A stretch of DNA of 37,803 bases from Pseudomonadota bacterium. GTDB taxonomy: Bacteria; Pseudomonadota; Gammaproteobacteria; Burkholderiales; Sulfuriferulaceae. Under the pieces are notes generated by a model. That model was not told the DNA's origin. It ran no database searches and worked only from the letters and a program-made list of their open reading frames with translations. Position numbers and translations under genes: made by a program. This document shows, piece after piece, positions 1 to 6,755 of this stretch (positions are counted from its first letter, which is position 1; each line of letters begins with the position of its first letter). The DNA lies in assembly GCA_021795395.1 (NCBI GenBank), contig JAJYPN010000028.1, positions 1 to 37,803 on the forward strand, in the 5' to 3' direction.

Positions 1-42
1 GGAAAAGCCATCTATGAGCGCGAAAATCAAATACACCGATGA
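1..42 (+). CDS. C-terminal tail of a gene cut by the window edge, probably the toxin partner of the next antitoxin
   Basis: Frame 1 is open from the first base and ends at TGA 40-42, giving the tail GKAIYERENQIHR. It overlaps the start of the CopG-type antitoxin gene (ATG 14) by 29 bases. An upstream toxin overlapping its antitoxin is the usual BrnT/BrnA layout, and the same layout is seen at 2092-2209. The charged tail is compatible with a BrnT-like toxin, but too little is present to identify it; the partner role is inferred from the overlap. Confidence 0.4.
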   Translation, partial: GKAIYERENQIHR

Positions 43-268
43 ATCGCTTGGTAAGGTTCGAATTGTTCCCGACTTCCTTCCTTCGCCAGCCGAATTGGCA
101 TTTCGTGAAGAAGGCGTGAAAGTAACCCTGGCTCTAAGCAAGAAAAGTATCGAGTTCTTCAAATCCGAGGCGGCAAAGCATCACACACAATACCAGCGTA
201 TGATCCGCCGACTTCTCGATGCCTATGTTGATGACCAGGCTCAACAATCTACACAGACGCCGCGATAA
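14..268 (+). CDS. CopG/BrnA-like ribbon-helix-helix antitoxin
   Basis: An 84-residue protein, probably a DNA-binding antitoxin that represses its own operon and neutralises the upstream toxin. The central stretch VKVTLALSKKSIEFFKSEA fits a beta strand followed by the first helix of a ribbon-helix-helix fold, and the following HHTQYQRMIRRLLDAYVD fits the second helix, as in CopG-type or BrnA-like antitoxins. The N-terminal third contains DFLPSPAEL, which I recognise from CopG-annotated antitoxins but cannot assign a function. The start at ATG 14 lies inside the upstream gene, so translation is probably coupled. The toxin itself is almost entirely outside the window. Confidence 0.7.
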   Translation: MSAKIKYTDESLGKVRIVPDFLPSPAELAFREEGVKVTLALSKKSIEFFKSEAAKHHTQYQRMIRRLLDAYVDDQAQQSTQTPR

Positions 269-322
269 AGCTGCGCAGCGCCAACCAGGAGGCCTATTGA
301 AATGGGGGCGCTACCTTTTATG

Positions 323-385
323 CGTGACCGTTCCCGATTTGACGAGATGATGGAATTGACGATAACTAACCCGTTGGCGTACCAG
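323..385 (-). pseudogene. HicA toxin fragment
   Basis: On the minus strand this stretch encodes VLVRQRVSYRQFHHLVKSGT, closely matching the core of the intact HicA at 5978-6166 (VLVRQRGSHRQFHHPFKSGT). Only about 21 codons remain. The HicA start and C-terminus are missing, and the catalytic-type histidine in GSHRQF is replaced by Tyr in VSYRQF. It abuts the stop codon of the cupin gene (390-392), so it is a leftover of a HicA copy rather than a gene. It is one of three HicA copies in the first 6.2 kb. Confidence 0.75.
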
Positions 386-389
386 AACT

Positions 390-728
390 CTATTCAGTAT
401 CAAAGCCCCCCATGGGGCCGAGACGAATAGTAATGATTTCCACATCCGTAGCCGCAATGTGAGGGCCTTGTCTGGTACCTGCTGGGGTAATCCAAAAACA
501 ACCCTTCTCGCAGTCGCGACCGCCGGTAACAAGCTTACCCGAAAGAATGTATACATATTCGTCGGACGGATGCGTATGGGCGGGAATTCTGCTACCCTTT
601 TGCATCTTGAGGCGATGAATAGAGCCTTGGGGTACCGGCTTGGCTAGCACAGACCAACTACTGCCCGGGAACACGGACAAATCCTGAAAAGCCTGTTTGT
701 CTGCATCCTTAAATTTTTGAACTGTCAT
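390..728 (-). CDS. Small cupin-domain protein
   Basis: A single-domain cupin of 112 residues. The motif HTHPSDEYVYILSGKL (about residues 52-67) is the first cupin motif, with two His and a Glu that normally bind a metal ion. The second motif is weaker: a G-x-x-P-type turn in ITPAGTRQGPHIAA with one His. Proteins like this are often annotated as ChrR-like or DUF4437-like cupins, but the substrate cannot be told from sequence. I chose ATG 728 because GAGGAG lies 6 bases upstream; a longer open frame to 770 lacks such a site. No operon partner is evident: the pilin-like gene upstream on the same strand ends about 80 bases away. Confidence 0.75.
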   Translation of the reverse strand: MTVQKFKDADKQAFQDLSVFPGSSWSVLAKPVPQGSIHRLKMQKGSRIPAHTHPSDEYVYILSGKLVTGGRDCEKGCFWITPAGTRQGPHIAATDVEIITIRLGPMGGFDTE

Positions 729-809
729 GTTTTTCTCCTCTGTTTGTTTGGAAGACAATCTATGGGCCAATTCTAATATCTAATAGGTGGCTTTTGGCTT
801 GGATGCTTG

Positions 810-1295
810 TCAACATCCGGACGTATTTGGTGTCCAAGTGCCCATAGGATTGTTCTGATACACAACACCACAATTTTTGGAATAAATGCTTCCATCCGGG
901 TTTGCCGCATAGAGAGTACAAGTATTACCGCCACCTGCATAGAAATAATACTGGCCAGTCAATGTCATTGCTTTCAAGATGCCGTTGTTGGTGCACGCAG
1001 GGTAACCATATTGCACATCAATCAGGTCGCCCCCGCCGATATCGACTTGTCTTAGCGTACCATCCGTCGGCGTGCCGGAAGCCAATACCTTCATATTCAC
1101 TAGTGACGCAGCGGTTATGATTGAAGATGCGCCTGCCATAATGGTGTTCGCCCGCGCATCATGCGATAAATCAATGAATTTGGGTAGCGCCGTGGCAGCG
1201 AGTATCCCAAGGATAACAATTACAACCACAAGTTCAATTAGCGTAAAGCCGCTGCATTTCAAACAAGTCTGTTTGCCGAAATCGCCTTCGGTCAT
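810..1295 (-). CDS. Type IV pilin-like protein (prepilin, MshA-like)
   Basis: The protein has a class III prepilin signal: a hydrophilic leader ending in KCSG, then FTLIELVVVIVILGILAATA, with Glu at mature position 5 as required for pilin assembly. Prepilin peptidase would cut after the Gly and methylate the Phe. The mature protein is about 145 residues and contains LPKFIDLSHDAR, a stretch resembling MSHA-type pilins. Four Cys in the C-terminal half could form disulfides. ATG 1295 gives a 16-residue leader; ATG 1331 and ATG 1397 in the same frame are possible but would give unusually long leaders, and none has a clear ribosome binding site. No assembly gene lies nearby, so it is an orphan pilin or pseudopilin relying on machinery elsewhere. 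Confidence 0.8.
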   Translation of the reverse strand: MTEGDFGKQTCLKCSGFTLIELVVVIVILGILAATALPKFIDLSHDARANTIMAGASSIITAASLVNMKVLASGTPTDGTLRQVDIGGGDLIDVQYGYPACTNNGILKAMTLTGQYYFYAGGGNTCTLYAANPDGSIYSKNCGVVYQNNPMGTWTPNTSGC

Positions 1296-1562
1296 GCTGG
1301 TGGCACGCCACAACGAGCGTGCGTCGATCATAGTGCATGAAGCAAAAGGGACCAAGGTCGAATGGCACTCGGGTAATGAATAGTCATCTAAAGTCATGAT
1401 CGGTCAATGGGGGTCAGTTCTTTTAAAAACACATCACAACCATTTGATTATATTTACAGTTATTATATTATGCTGTATTTTCACTCATAACGAGCTTCAT
1501 ATCCAATTTTTCAGCGCGTTGGCCCCAATCTTATTTGTAAACCCGGCGAAATTGCTACATCA

Positions 1563-1746
1563 TCAGTCCATGTATTCTCAGCGCAGAAGTTCAAAGCCAG
1601 CGAAAATTTTCAGCATGCACGATGGTCGCTGTATTTGATGATGAACCACCTTGCTTTCGGCAAAGCGAGCAATGGCATGGGTATAACCCAGGGAAAGCGC
1701 CCACGATCCCAAATTCGACCAGTCCGCAGAGGCATTTTCCCTGCAT
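1563..1746 (-). pseudogene. GFA-family gene with a large internal deletion (copy A)
   Basis: From ATG 1746, preceded by the good binding site AGGGAG, the frame reads MQGKCLCGLVEF, then CHCSLCRKQGGSSSNTATIV and AENFRWL, ending at TGA 1591-1593. CxCG and CHCxxC are zinc-binding motifs of the GFA (glutathione-dependent formaldehyde-activating-like, CENP-V) fold. Comparison with the longer copy at 6261-6696 shows that about 250 bases have been lost: FRWL is joined directly to the DNA of the C-terminal ELLHSEYMD tail, which lies out of frame at 1563-1590. Only 51 residues can be made, so the product is almost certainly non-functional. Confidence 0.8.
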
Positions 1747-1859
1747 GGATTTTCTCCCTATTTCGGCACTACCCTTTTTTCTAACATTTAGTAATATTAA
1801 AATACCAATCTAACCCAAACTGCTACAAAGTCAATCGCTCTATGCAGCATTGGATTTAT

Positions 1860-2135
1860 TCACCGAATCTTGCTTAGCTGTTCGGCCATCCGGGTTTGCC
1901 AACCTGGCCCTGTCGCTTTCCAGAGTTCGATTACATCGGACGGCAATCGCAGGGAAATCAATTTGCGTGGATTGGACGAAAGCGGCCTGCCGCCTTTATT
2001 TACTTTTGCGCGAGACAGCATTTCTTCGGTAAGCTCCGGCAGATCTTCGTACTCCTCTTGTTTCACGGTATGTGCATCGACCTGAATCAGGTCAGACTTT
2101 AAGGAGGGGCGCGAGGCGATTTTGTTCACATTCAT
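1860..2135 (-). CDS. BrnA-family antitoxin
   Basis: A 91-residue protein with the BrnA layout: an acidic segment (YEDLPELTEEMLSRAKVNKG, about residues 29-48), then GGRP and a ribbon-helix-helix domain (KLISLRLPSDVIELWKATG, WQTRMAEQLSKIR). BrnA binds DNA as a dimer and neutralises the RNase BrnT. ATG 2135 has AGGAAAG 5-6 bases upstream, placed inside the end of the BrnT fragment, which is how brnT-brnA pairs are coupled. Because brnT has lost its 5' two-thirds, this antitoxin has no matching toxin in the window and is either an orphan or kept for another BrnT. Confidence 0.8.
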   Translation of the reverse strand: MNVNKIASRPSLKSDLIQVDAHTVKQEEYEDLPELTEEMLSRAKVNKGGRPLSSNPRKLISLRLPSDVIELWKATGPGWQTRMAEQLSKIR

Positions 2136-2209
2136 TGGCTTTCCTCATACTGAAAACGTGGCGATCCGCGCTACGCGGTGTGTAACCCACAACGACCATC
2201 CGGCCTTCA
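2092..2209 (-). pseudogene. BrnT toxin, C-terminal fragment
   Basis: The minus strand reads EGRMVVVGYTPRSADRHVFS and then MRKANECEQNRLAPLLKV before TGA at 2092-2094. The first part is the conserved C-terminal strand-turn of BrnT RNases, and RKANxxEQ is their usual end. The last 44 bases overlap the start of brnA, as in intact systems. The 5' part, including the catalytic N-terminal region, is missing: at about 2208 the sequence switches abruptly into the first 27 codons of a hicB copy on the same strand. Confidence 0.75.
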
Positions 2210-2288
2210 CTGCTACACAGCCACGCAGATCGAGAACAAAAGCCCCGTAACTGGACAATCCTTTTTCGACCACCGCCAGATATTGCAT
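2208..2288 (-). pseudogene. HicB antitoxin, N-terminal fragment (27 codons)
   Basis: ATG 2288 starts MQYLAVVEKGLSSYGAFVLD and continues LRGCVAV. The intact HicB at 5757-5975 reads MQYLVVVEKGLSSYGAFVPD and LPGCVAV over the same stretch. Identity stops after codon 27, where the reading runs into the BrnT fragment. The partial HicB fold is missing its helix and C-terminus, so it cannot act as an antitoxin. Confidence 0.8.
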
Positions 2289-2290
2289 GA

Positions 2291-2475
2291 TTACTCCATT
2301 AACCCAGCTTGCTTTAGCACGCTGCTCAAAGTGCCGCGAGGCACCTCAATGCTGGGCTTGCCAGCAACCGTGACCGTTCCCGATTTAACGGGATGGAATT
2401 GAGATGACTACCGCGTTGACGTACCAGCACCCAGTCATCTTTATCAATCAGGCTTAATAATTCAGAAACTTTCAT
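2291..2475 (-). pseudogene. HicA toxin, frameshifted copy
   Basis: ATG 2475 opens MKVSELLSLIDKDDWVLVRQ and RGSH, almost identical to the intact HicA at 5978-6166. After GSH the frame is broken: small deletions around 2390-2405 remove a net four bases relative to the intact gene, so the QFHHPFKSGTV core is lost. The 3' end and the short spacer to the hicB fragment are still recognisable at DNA level. It is a dead copy of the hicAB operon. Confidence 0.85.
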
Positions 2476-2483
2476 ATGATGAT

Positions 2484-2544
2484 ATTACGTCACACAGATC
2501 AAAAAAGCCAACTTTCGAAACCGCAGCATTAGCCAATCTTATCT
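2484..2544. repeat. Copy of the hicA upstream region (repeat copy B)
   Basis: This stretch matches 5540-5627 and 6175-6260 over about 60 bases; shared words include AGCCAATCTTATCT and ACTTTCGAAACCGCAGCATT. In the intact locus it lies just upstream of hicA and presumably carries its promoter. Here it precedes the dead hicA and ends abruptly at ATCT, after which unrelated sequence leads to mntA. Confidence 0.8.
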
Positions 2545-2636
2545 GTTGGCTATGCCGCTTTCTTCCGCTCTTTATTTGTTGTAATGTCATACCTTGAACC
2601 GACGACTATACGGACAATTGCCCCAGGAGAACAAGC

Positions 2637-2921
2637 ATGCGTTTGACCCGGCTGCAGCGCCAAACCATACGCGACATGATTATCGAAGCGATACCCGATG
2701 CCAAAATCAAACTGTTCGGTTCCCGTACTGATGATACTGCGCGGGGGGGCGACATCGACTTGTACGTGGAAACAGCAAAGCCTGCGAGCGCATTAATGAT
2801 CGCTAAAATTCAACGTCAACTGGAAGATGCACTGGAGATCAAGACTGACGTCATCGTGAATGATGGCAGCAGAAATTCGCCTATACTTTTCATCGCGAAC
2901 GAGACAGGGACGATGTTATGA
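2637..2921 (+). CDS. MntA-like minimal nucleotidyltransferase (antitoxin)
   Basis: A 94-residue minimal nucleotidyltransferase. LFGSRTDDTARGGDIDLYVE (about residues 26-45) has the GS-x(n)-GDIDL signature with the two Asp that bind metal, and TDVIVND supplies the third acidic position. In characterised MntA/HepT pairs this protein inactivates the HEPN RNase by adding AMP to its active-site tyrosine. ATG 2637 is preceded by AGGAG at a spacing of 7. The stop overlaps the start of the HEPN gene (2918-2921, ATGA), so the two are coupled. Length and all key residues are normal, so it is likely active. Confidence 0.85.
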   Translation: MRLTRLQRQTIRDMIIEAIPDAKIKLFGSRTDDTARGGDIDLYVETAKPASALMIAKIQRQLEDALEIKTDVIVNDGSRNSPILFIANETGTML

Positions 2922-3421
2922 ATAATCGCGATATTATTAAAAAGAAGCTGTCAATACTCGTTCGCCTACGCACGTATCTTGTATACTCTAACGAAATAGC
3001 GATCGCTAGCGGGATAATCGGCAAACCGGCAGAAGCGCTATCAATGGCGGACGGGCAGAATCTGGCGGCATTCCGCATGCGCTATTCAGAATATCAGGAA
3101 CAATTAGGAAAACTGCTGCAATCCATTGCCAGAGAAGAAGATATTGATATAAAAGGCGCCTCCTCCGTAGCCGCTTTTGCGGAAAAGTTTTCATTTATCG
3201 AAAACGAAAACGATTGGCAACATTTTAGAGAAATACGCAATGGAATCAACCACGATTACGAAGAAGAATACGTGGCTGAAATGACCATAGCCATGCGTGA
3301 TTCCGTTAAGGACATGGCAAACATGCTTGAGCCCATTCTCTTGTTCTGCTTGAAAACCTATGGAATAAATATAACGGATAAGACAGAAAACATTGTGTCG
3401 GCACCGAAATTAAGCGCTTAA
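2918..3421 (+). CDS. HepT-like HEPN-domain RNase toxin
   Basis: A mainly helical protein of 167 residues. REIRNGINHDY (about residues 105-115) contains R-x4-H-x-Y, the catalytic signature of HEPN RNases and the target of modification by MntA-type partners. The C-terminus after about residue 140 (LFCLKTYGINI and onward) extends beyond the core. It is the second gene of an ATGA-overlapped pair with the nucleotidyltransferase, the classical MntA/HepT order. The toxin role is known for the family; that this pair is active is inferred from intact motifs. The unusual 30-residue N-terminal lead, rich in Arg, Lys and Ile, is not one I recognise. Confidence 0.8.
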   Translation: MNNRDIIKKKLSILVRLRTYLVYSNEIAIASGIIGKPAEALSMADGQNLAAFRMRYSEYQEQLGKLLQSIAREEDIDIKGASSVAAFAEKFSFIENENDWQHFREIRNGINHDYEEEYVAEMTIAMRDSVKDMANMLEPILLFCLKTYGINITDKTENIVSAPKLSA

Positions 3422-3596
3422 GGCAATAGACAAGGCCCAGGAAACAGTTCGCGACAATCCCCCGGCAAATAATGTCCAAGGACTCGGTAACGGGAATTTT
3501 TTAATGTCGGCAGCAATCGAAACATCCCTGTAATATCATTTGTTCATAATTATTAATAACGCAATTAACGCTCTGATAATTATGAGGCCGGATACC

Positions 3597-4136
3597 ATGA
3601 ACAAACGCTACGTTGCCGCTCGATCCATTGGTATAACCCTGGTCCTGGCGCTCAGCGGCTGCGGCGGTGGGTCGGGCTTCTCTACCGCCACCCCGTCGAC
3701 GCCCACCTCATTAGCAAACGCTATCCTGCAGGCGGAATCCACCGGTGCCGTGCCAAAACTCAATCACGACAACACCGTGCTGGGGCCGGACGTCAACGGT
3801 AACGGCATCCGCGATGACATCGATCTCTACATCGCCGCGCAACCCGATACCGCGGCGCAGAAAGCGGCGTTGAGCCAGATGGCGGTCGCGCTGCAAGCAT
3901 CCATGGCGGTAGATACCACCAACAGGAATGCTTTGCTTGCCGTTTCAACAAAAATGATGAATGGCGTAGCTTGTTTATTTTCAGTCTATACCGACATGGT
4001 AGGCGGGCAAAAATCTGACGACATCGAAAAAATCACCGTTAACACAATGACCCGACTGCATGCTTATGAAAAATACAACACCGCCCTAAGTGGTTCAGTT
4101 CTATCAGACCAACCAGGAACTGGTTGTGGTGAATAA
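3597..4136 (+). CDS. Exported lipoprotein with a calcium-binding-like loop
   Basis: From ATG 3597 the protein starts MNKRYVAARS, followed by a hydrophobic stretch and the lipobox LALSGC, so it should be lipidated on Cys. An open frame extends back to 3540 but would put a useless 19-residue extension before the signal. DVNGNGIRDDID (about residues 63-74) looks like a Ca2+-binding loop of the EF-hand, dockerin or thrombospondin-3 type. The remainder is Ala-rich helix, then a region with CLF and a C-terminal CGE. The end overlaps the GTG start of the following lipase-like gene by 8 bases, indicating coupled expression. The function is unknown; I infer that it works with the lipase-like protein. 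Confidence 0.65.
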   Translation: MNKRYVAARSIGITLVLALSGCGGGSGFSTATPSTPTSLANAILQAESTGAVPKLNHDNTVLGPDVNGNGIRDDIDLYIAAQPDTAAQKAALSQMAVALQASMAVDTTNRNALLAVSTKMMNGVACLFSVYTDMVGGQKSDDIEKITVNTMTRLHAYEKYNTALSGSVLSDQPGTGCGE

Positions 4137-5464
4137 CCAGTTTTGGCGCATCCGCGCTTTCATTGCATTAACTCTGTTGATCACAGTGCAGTCGGCATAC
4201 GCTGTTTTACAGCCATTGTGCGCACCTTCCGGTTATACCTTGGGCTACCAACGGGATGTGGAATACAAGCAAAAATGCACAAAAAGGTATGCACGCGCTA
4301 ATGAAAATAACTCCATCCACTTACAACGGCGCGCCCGTCACGGGAAAGGTGCTTTATAACCACACCGGTTGCGGTCGGGCCGGCTCATCGTGCCTCGAAG
4401 ACATCGCCGAGGTATTCGAGCAGCGCGCGCAAGAGCTCGATTCCACGGGAACGCTGGCCGCGCATCTGGAGTATTTCTGGGAATCGTTGGGCGCTGCCGC
4501 CAGCTTCACTAGCACAATCCAGAATCTGTTTCAGGGCGCGGAGGCTATCTTCGCCGACCTGCAAGCTAAGGTCATCGCGCAAATCGCCATCAGCATCGCC
4601 TCGACCGTCAGTAACGACCCGCTTACCGCCGCAGATTATGCGGCACAAAACGCCCAACTGGATGCTTTGGTCTCAAAAGGGCAAGTGTTATTACTGGTAG
4701 CGCATTCACAGGGCAGCCTGTTTCTGAATCAGGCGTACGACCATATTTTGCCGTCGGTGAGGCCAAACGGTGTGGCGGCGGTGCAGATTGCCCCGGCTTC
4801 GCCCACTTTGCGCGGCCCGTATGTGCTGGCAAATATTGACCTGGTTATCAATGCGCTGCGTATCCAGGGCAATTCAACCGTGCCTGCAAATAATATCACG
4901 CTGCCCGTTTCTGTCACCGACTTGACCGGGCATGCACTTACCGGCACCTACCTGGATCCGGCTCGCCCGGCACGCGCCCAGGTCATTAATCTGATCAACA
5001 GCGGATTAGCCTCGCTCGCCCAACCGATCCCCTCAAACGCCGTTCAAGGCGCATTCACAATTACACTCACCTGGAGCGGTTTGGGCAACGAGGACTTGCA
5101 TGTTTACGAACCCGATGGCACCCATGTGTATTATGCCAACATGCGGGGCGATACCGGTTATCTTGACGCCAATAACCGCTACGGCTACGGTCCGGAATAT
5201 TATTTTGCATCCTGCGACCCAGCGGTTTTGCAAACCGGGACGTATCAAATTTCCATCAATAATTTCAATGGCGCAGACAATGAAACGGCTACCGTACAAG
5301 TTGCAACGCCCTACACAGGCAATTTTTTTAGTTGGCAAATCAATACGGGATCGACCATGGGCCTGGCTGGCAACGTGAACCCGATTCCTGTTGTGACGGT
5401 TGGTGTTTCCAAAAATCCGGTGACAGGCGATTATACGTTTTCTGCTTCTTCGATGCCCCCCTGA
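4129..5464 (+). pseudogene. Secreted alpha/beta-hydrolase (lipase-like) gene with a frameshift
   Basis: GTG 4129 begins a signal peptide (FWRIRAFIALTLLITVQSAYA) in one frame and runs on to GYTLGY. The continuation of the protein is in another frame from about 4250: TNGMWNTSKNAQKG, then SSCLEDIAEVFEQRAQEL. VAHSQGSLFLNQAY holds the G/A-H-S-Q-G nucleophile elbow of lipases. The C-terminal part (LTWSGLGNEDLHVYEPDGTH and onward) resembles the DUF2135/YfaP-type beta domain. Joining the frames needs a 2-base insertion (or 1-base deletion) near 4245-4255. Either the gene is freshly broken, the shift is a sequencing error, or translation restarts at ATG 4256, which would give a 402-residue protein with no export signal. 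It lies just downstream of the lipoprotein gene. Confidence 0.65.
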
Positions 5465-5539
5465 ATTAAGCCGGATATTTACAAGGTGGCGCTCCTTAGA
5501 ATCAAAACCGCTTTTTCAGTTTCAGCTTTCTATGCTGAT

Positions 5540-5627
5540 ATTTACGTCTCACAGATCGAAAAAGCTAACTTTCGAAACCGCAGCATTAGCCAATCTTATC
5601 TATAAACCCGGCGAAGTTGCTACATCG
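5540..5627. repeat. Copy of the hicA upstream region (repeat copy C)
   Basis: The sequence matches 6175-6260 nearly base for base, including CTATAAACCCGGCGAAGTTG, but no hicA follows on its left side. Just before it, at 5508-5523, is a 16-base piece identical to the middle of hicB (CTTTTTCAGTTTCAGC; also at 5880-5895). This copy therefore seems to have lost hicA and most of hicB by deletion. Confidence 0.75.
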
Positions 5628-5702
5628 TCAATCCATGTATTCCGAGTGCAGAAGTTCGATGAAATCAGATAGTTCCGGCATAGTTTCGTACTGTATCCCG
5701 GA
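5628..5702 (-). pseudogene. GFA-family gene, C-terminal tail fragment (copy C)
   Basis: The minus strand encodes the end of the GFA-like protein (YETMPELSDFIELLHSEYMD) with its stop at 5628-5630, in DNA almost identical to 6261-6336. Similarity stops at about 5702, at the CCGGA that precedes GATGTG in the longer copy. Nothing of the zinc-binding part remains. Confidence 0.8.
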
Positions 5703-5756
5703 GGCAAATGAAAAGTAGGAAAAGAGAACGCTACCCTTTTATTCCTTTTATTAAAC

Positions 5757-5975
5757 TCAGGCTGCCAAACCCACTTCAATGAATGTACTTTTCGATACGG
5801 GAGGCGGGATAGGTTGACCCTCAGCCTTTAAATCCTCCAAATGAAATTGAATGGCTTCTTGAATAAGATCGACAACTTCTTTTTCAGTTTCAGCCACTGC
5901 TACACAGCCCGGTAGATCGGGAACAAAAGCCCCGTAACTGGATAATCCTTTTTCGACCACTACCAAATATTGCAT
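5757..5975 (-). CDS. hicB: HicB antitoxin
   Basis: A 72-residue HicB-type partial RNase-H-fold antitoxin. MQYLVVVEKGLSSYGAFVPD and LPGCVAVAETEKEVVDLIQE are the standard HicB strand-strand-helix signature. No separate DNA-binding domain follows, so this is the short form. It probably masks HicA and, with it, represses the operon. The gene begins 2 bases after hicA ends, the normal hicA-hicB order, and overlaps nothing else. It is the only complete hicB in the window; pieces of the same sequence occur at 2208-2288 and 5508-5523. Confidence 0.9.
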   Translation of the reverse strand: MQYLVVVEKGLSSYGAFVPDLPGCVAVAETEKEVVDLIQEAIQFHLEDLKAEGQPIPPPVSKSTFIEVGLAA

Positions 5976-5977
5976 GA

Positions 5978-6166
5978 TTACTCCTTTAACCCAGCTTGCT
6001 TTAGCACGCTGCTCAAAGTGCCGCGAGGCACATCAATGCTGGGCTTGCCAGCAACCGTGACCGTTCCCGATTTAAAAGGGTGATGGAATTGACGATGGCT
6101 ACCGCGTTGACGGACCAGCACCCAGCCATCTTTATCAATCAGGCTTAATAATTCAGAAACTTTCAT
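5978..6166 (-). CDS. hicA: HicA toxin (mRNA interferase)
   Basis: A 62-residue double-stranded-RNA-binding-fold mRNA interferase. MKVSELLSLIDKDGWVLVRQ followed by RGSHRQFHHPFKSGTVTVAG carries the GSH motif with the catalytic His, and the C-terminus ends with the GTLSSVLKQAGL helix. The length and all motifs are those of a normal HicA. It is the first gene of the hicAB operon, and the about 90 bases upstream (6170-6260) are the segment repeated elsewhere. Because the repeats include dead hicA copies at 323-385 and 2291-2475, this seems to be the sole survivor. Confidence 0.92.
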   Translation of the reverse strand: MKVSELLSLIDKDGWVLVRQRGSHRQFHHPFKSGTVTVAGKPSIDVPRGTLSSVLKQAGLKE

Positions 6167-6174
6167 ACGATAAT

Positions 6175-6260
6175 CTTACGTCACACAGTTCCAAAAAGCT
6201 AACTTTGAAACCACAGCATTAGCCAATCATATCTATAAACCCGGCGAAGTTGCTACATCG
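6175..6260. repeat. Intact hicAB upstream region (repeat copy D)
   Basis: This is the DNA between the hicA start (6166) and the end of the GFA pseudogene (6261), presumably holding the hicAB promoter. Closely similar copies lie at 2484-2544 and 5540-5627, and a diverged stretch including TAAACCCGGCGAAATTGCTA occurs at about 1515-1562. Confidence 0.7.
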
Positions 6261-6696
6261 TCAATCCATGTATTCCGAGTGCAGAAGTTCGATGAGATCA
6301 GATAGTTCCGGCATAGTTTCGTACTGTATCCCGGAAGATGTGATTTTGTCCCATGCTGCCTTGGAGCCGACAAACAAGTGAGCACTGATTTTCAGTTGCT
6401 CTGTTTTATCAAGAAGACCAGCGGGTATCCAATAATATGGGATATCTCTGAGCGGATTAGGCACCGAAAGAACCGCACTTTGAACAGAAATCGGAACGAA
6501 ACCCAGTGCTCTTTACCCAGGAAGAAATAAATTCCCGACCTGAAAGCCACCGAAAATTTTCAGCATCCACGATGGTCGCTGTATTCGATGATGAACCACC
6601 TTGTTTTCAGCAAAGCGAGCAATGGCATTGGTATAACGCAGGAAGAGCGTCCACGATCCTAAATTCGACCAGTCCGCAGAGGCATTTTCCCTGCAT
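6261..6696 (-). pseudogene. GFA-family zinc protein gene with an internal stop and a frameshift (copy D)
   Basis: Almost the full length of a GFA/CENP-V-type gene (about 145 codons) is present. ATG 6696 starts MQGKCLCGLVEF, then CHCSLC. Codon 30 is TGA (6607-6609) where copy A has CGA (Arg). Reading continues KQGGSSSNTATIV, AENFRWLSGREF and FCSKCGS; near 6465-6470 one extra base shifts the frame, after which VPNPLRDIPYYWIPAGLL and HLFVGSKAAWDKI lead to a normal end. The zinc cysteines (CxCG, CHCxxC, CxxC) are otherwise retained. Two independent lesions mean no full protein. The family is named for a proposed role in formaldehyde-glutathione chemistry, but most members have unknown function. 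Confidence 0.85.
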
Positions 6697-6755
6697 GGAT
6701 ATTCTCCCTCTTTAAACTTTTGCAAATAGCAGTACATATTAACGCTGAATCTTTC

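Noticed and set aside
1296..1397. Longer pilin start at ATG 1397
   Set aside because: It would give a leader of 50 residues; prepilin leaders are short, and ATG 1295 gives 16.
1400..1430. GGGGGTCAGTTCTTTT word resembling the repeat at 37437
   Set aside because: Only the GGTCAG core is shared, too short to call the same repeat.
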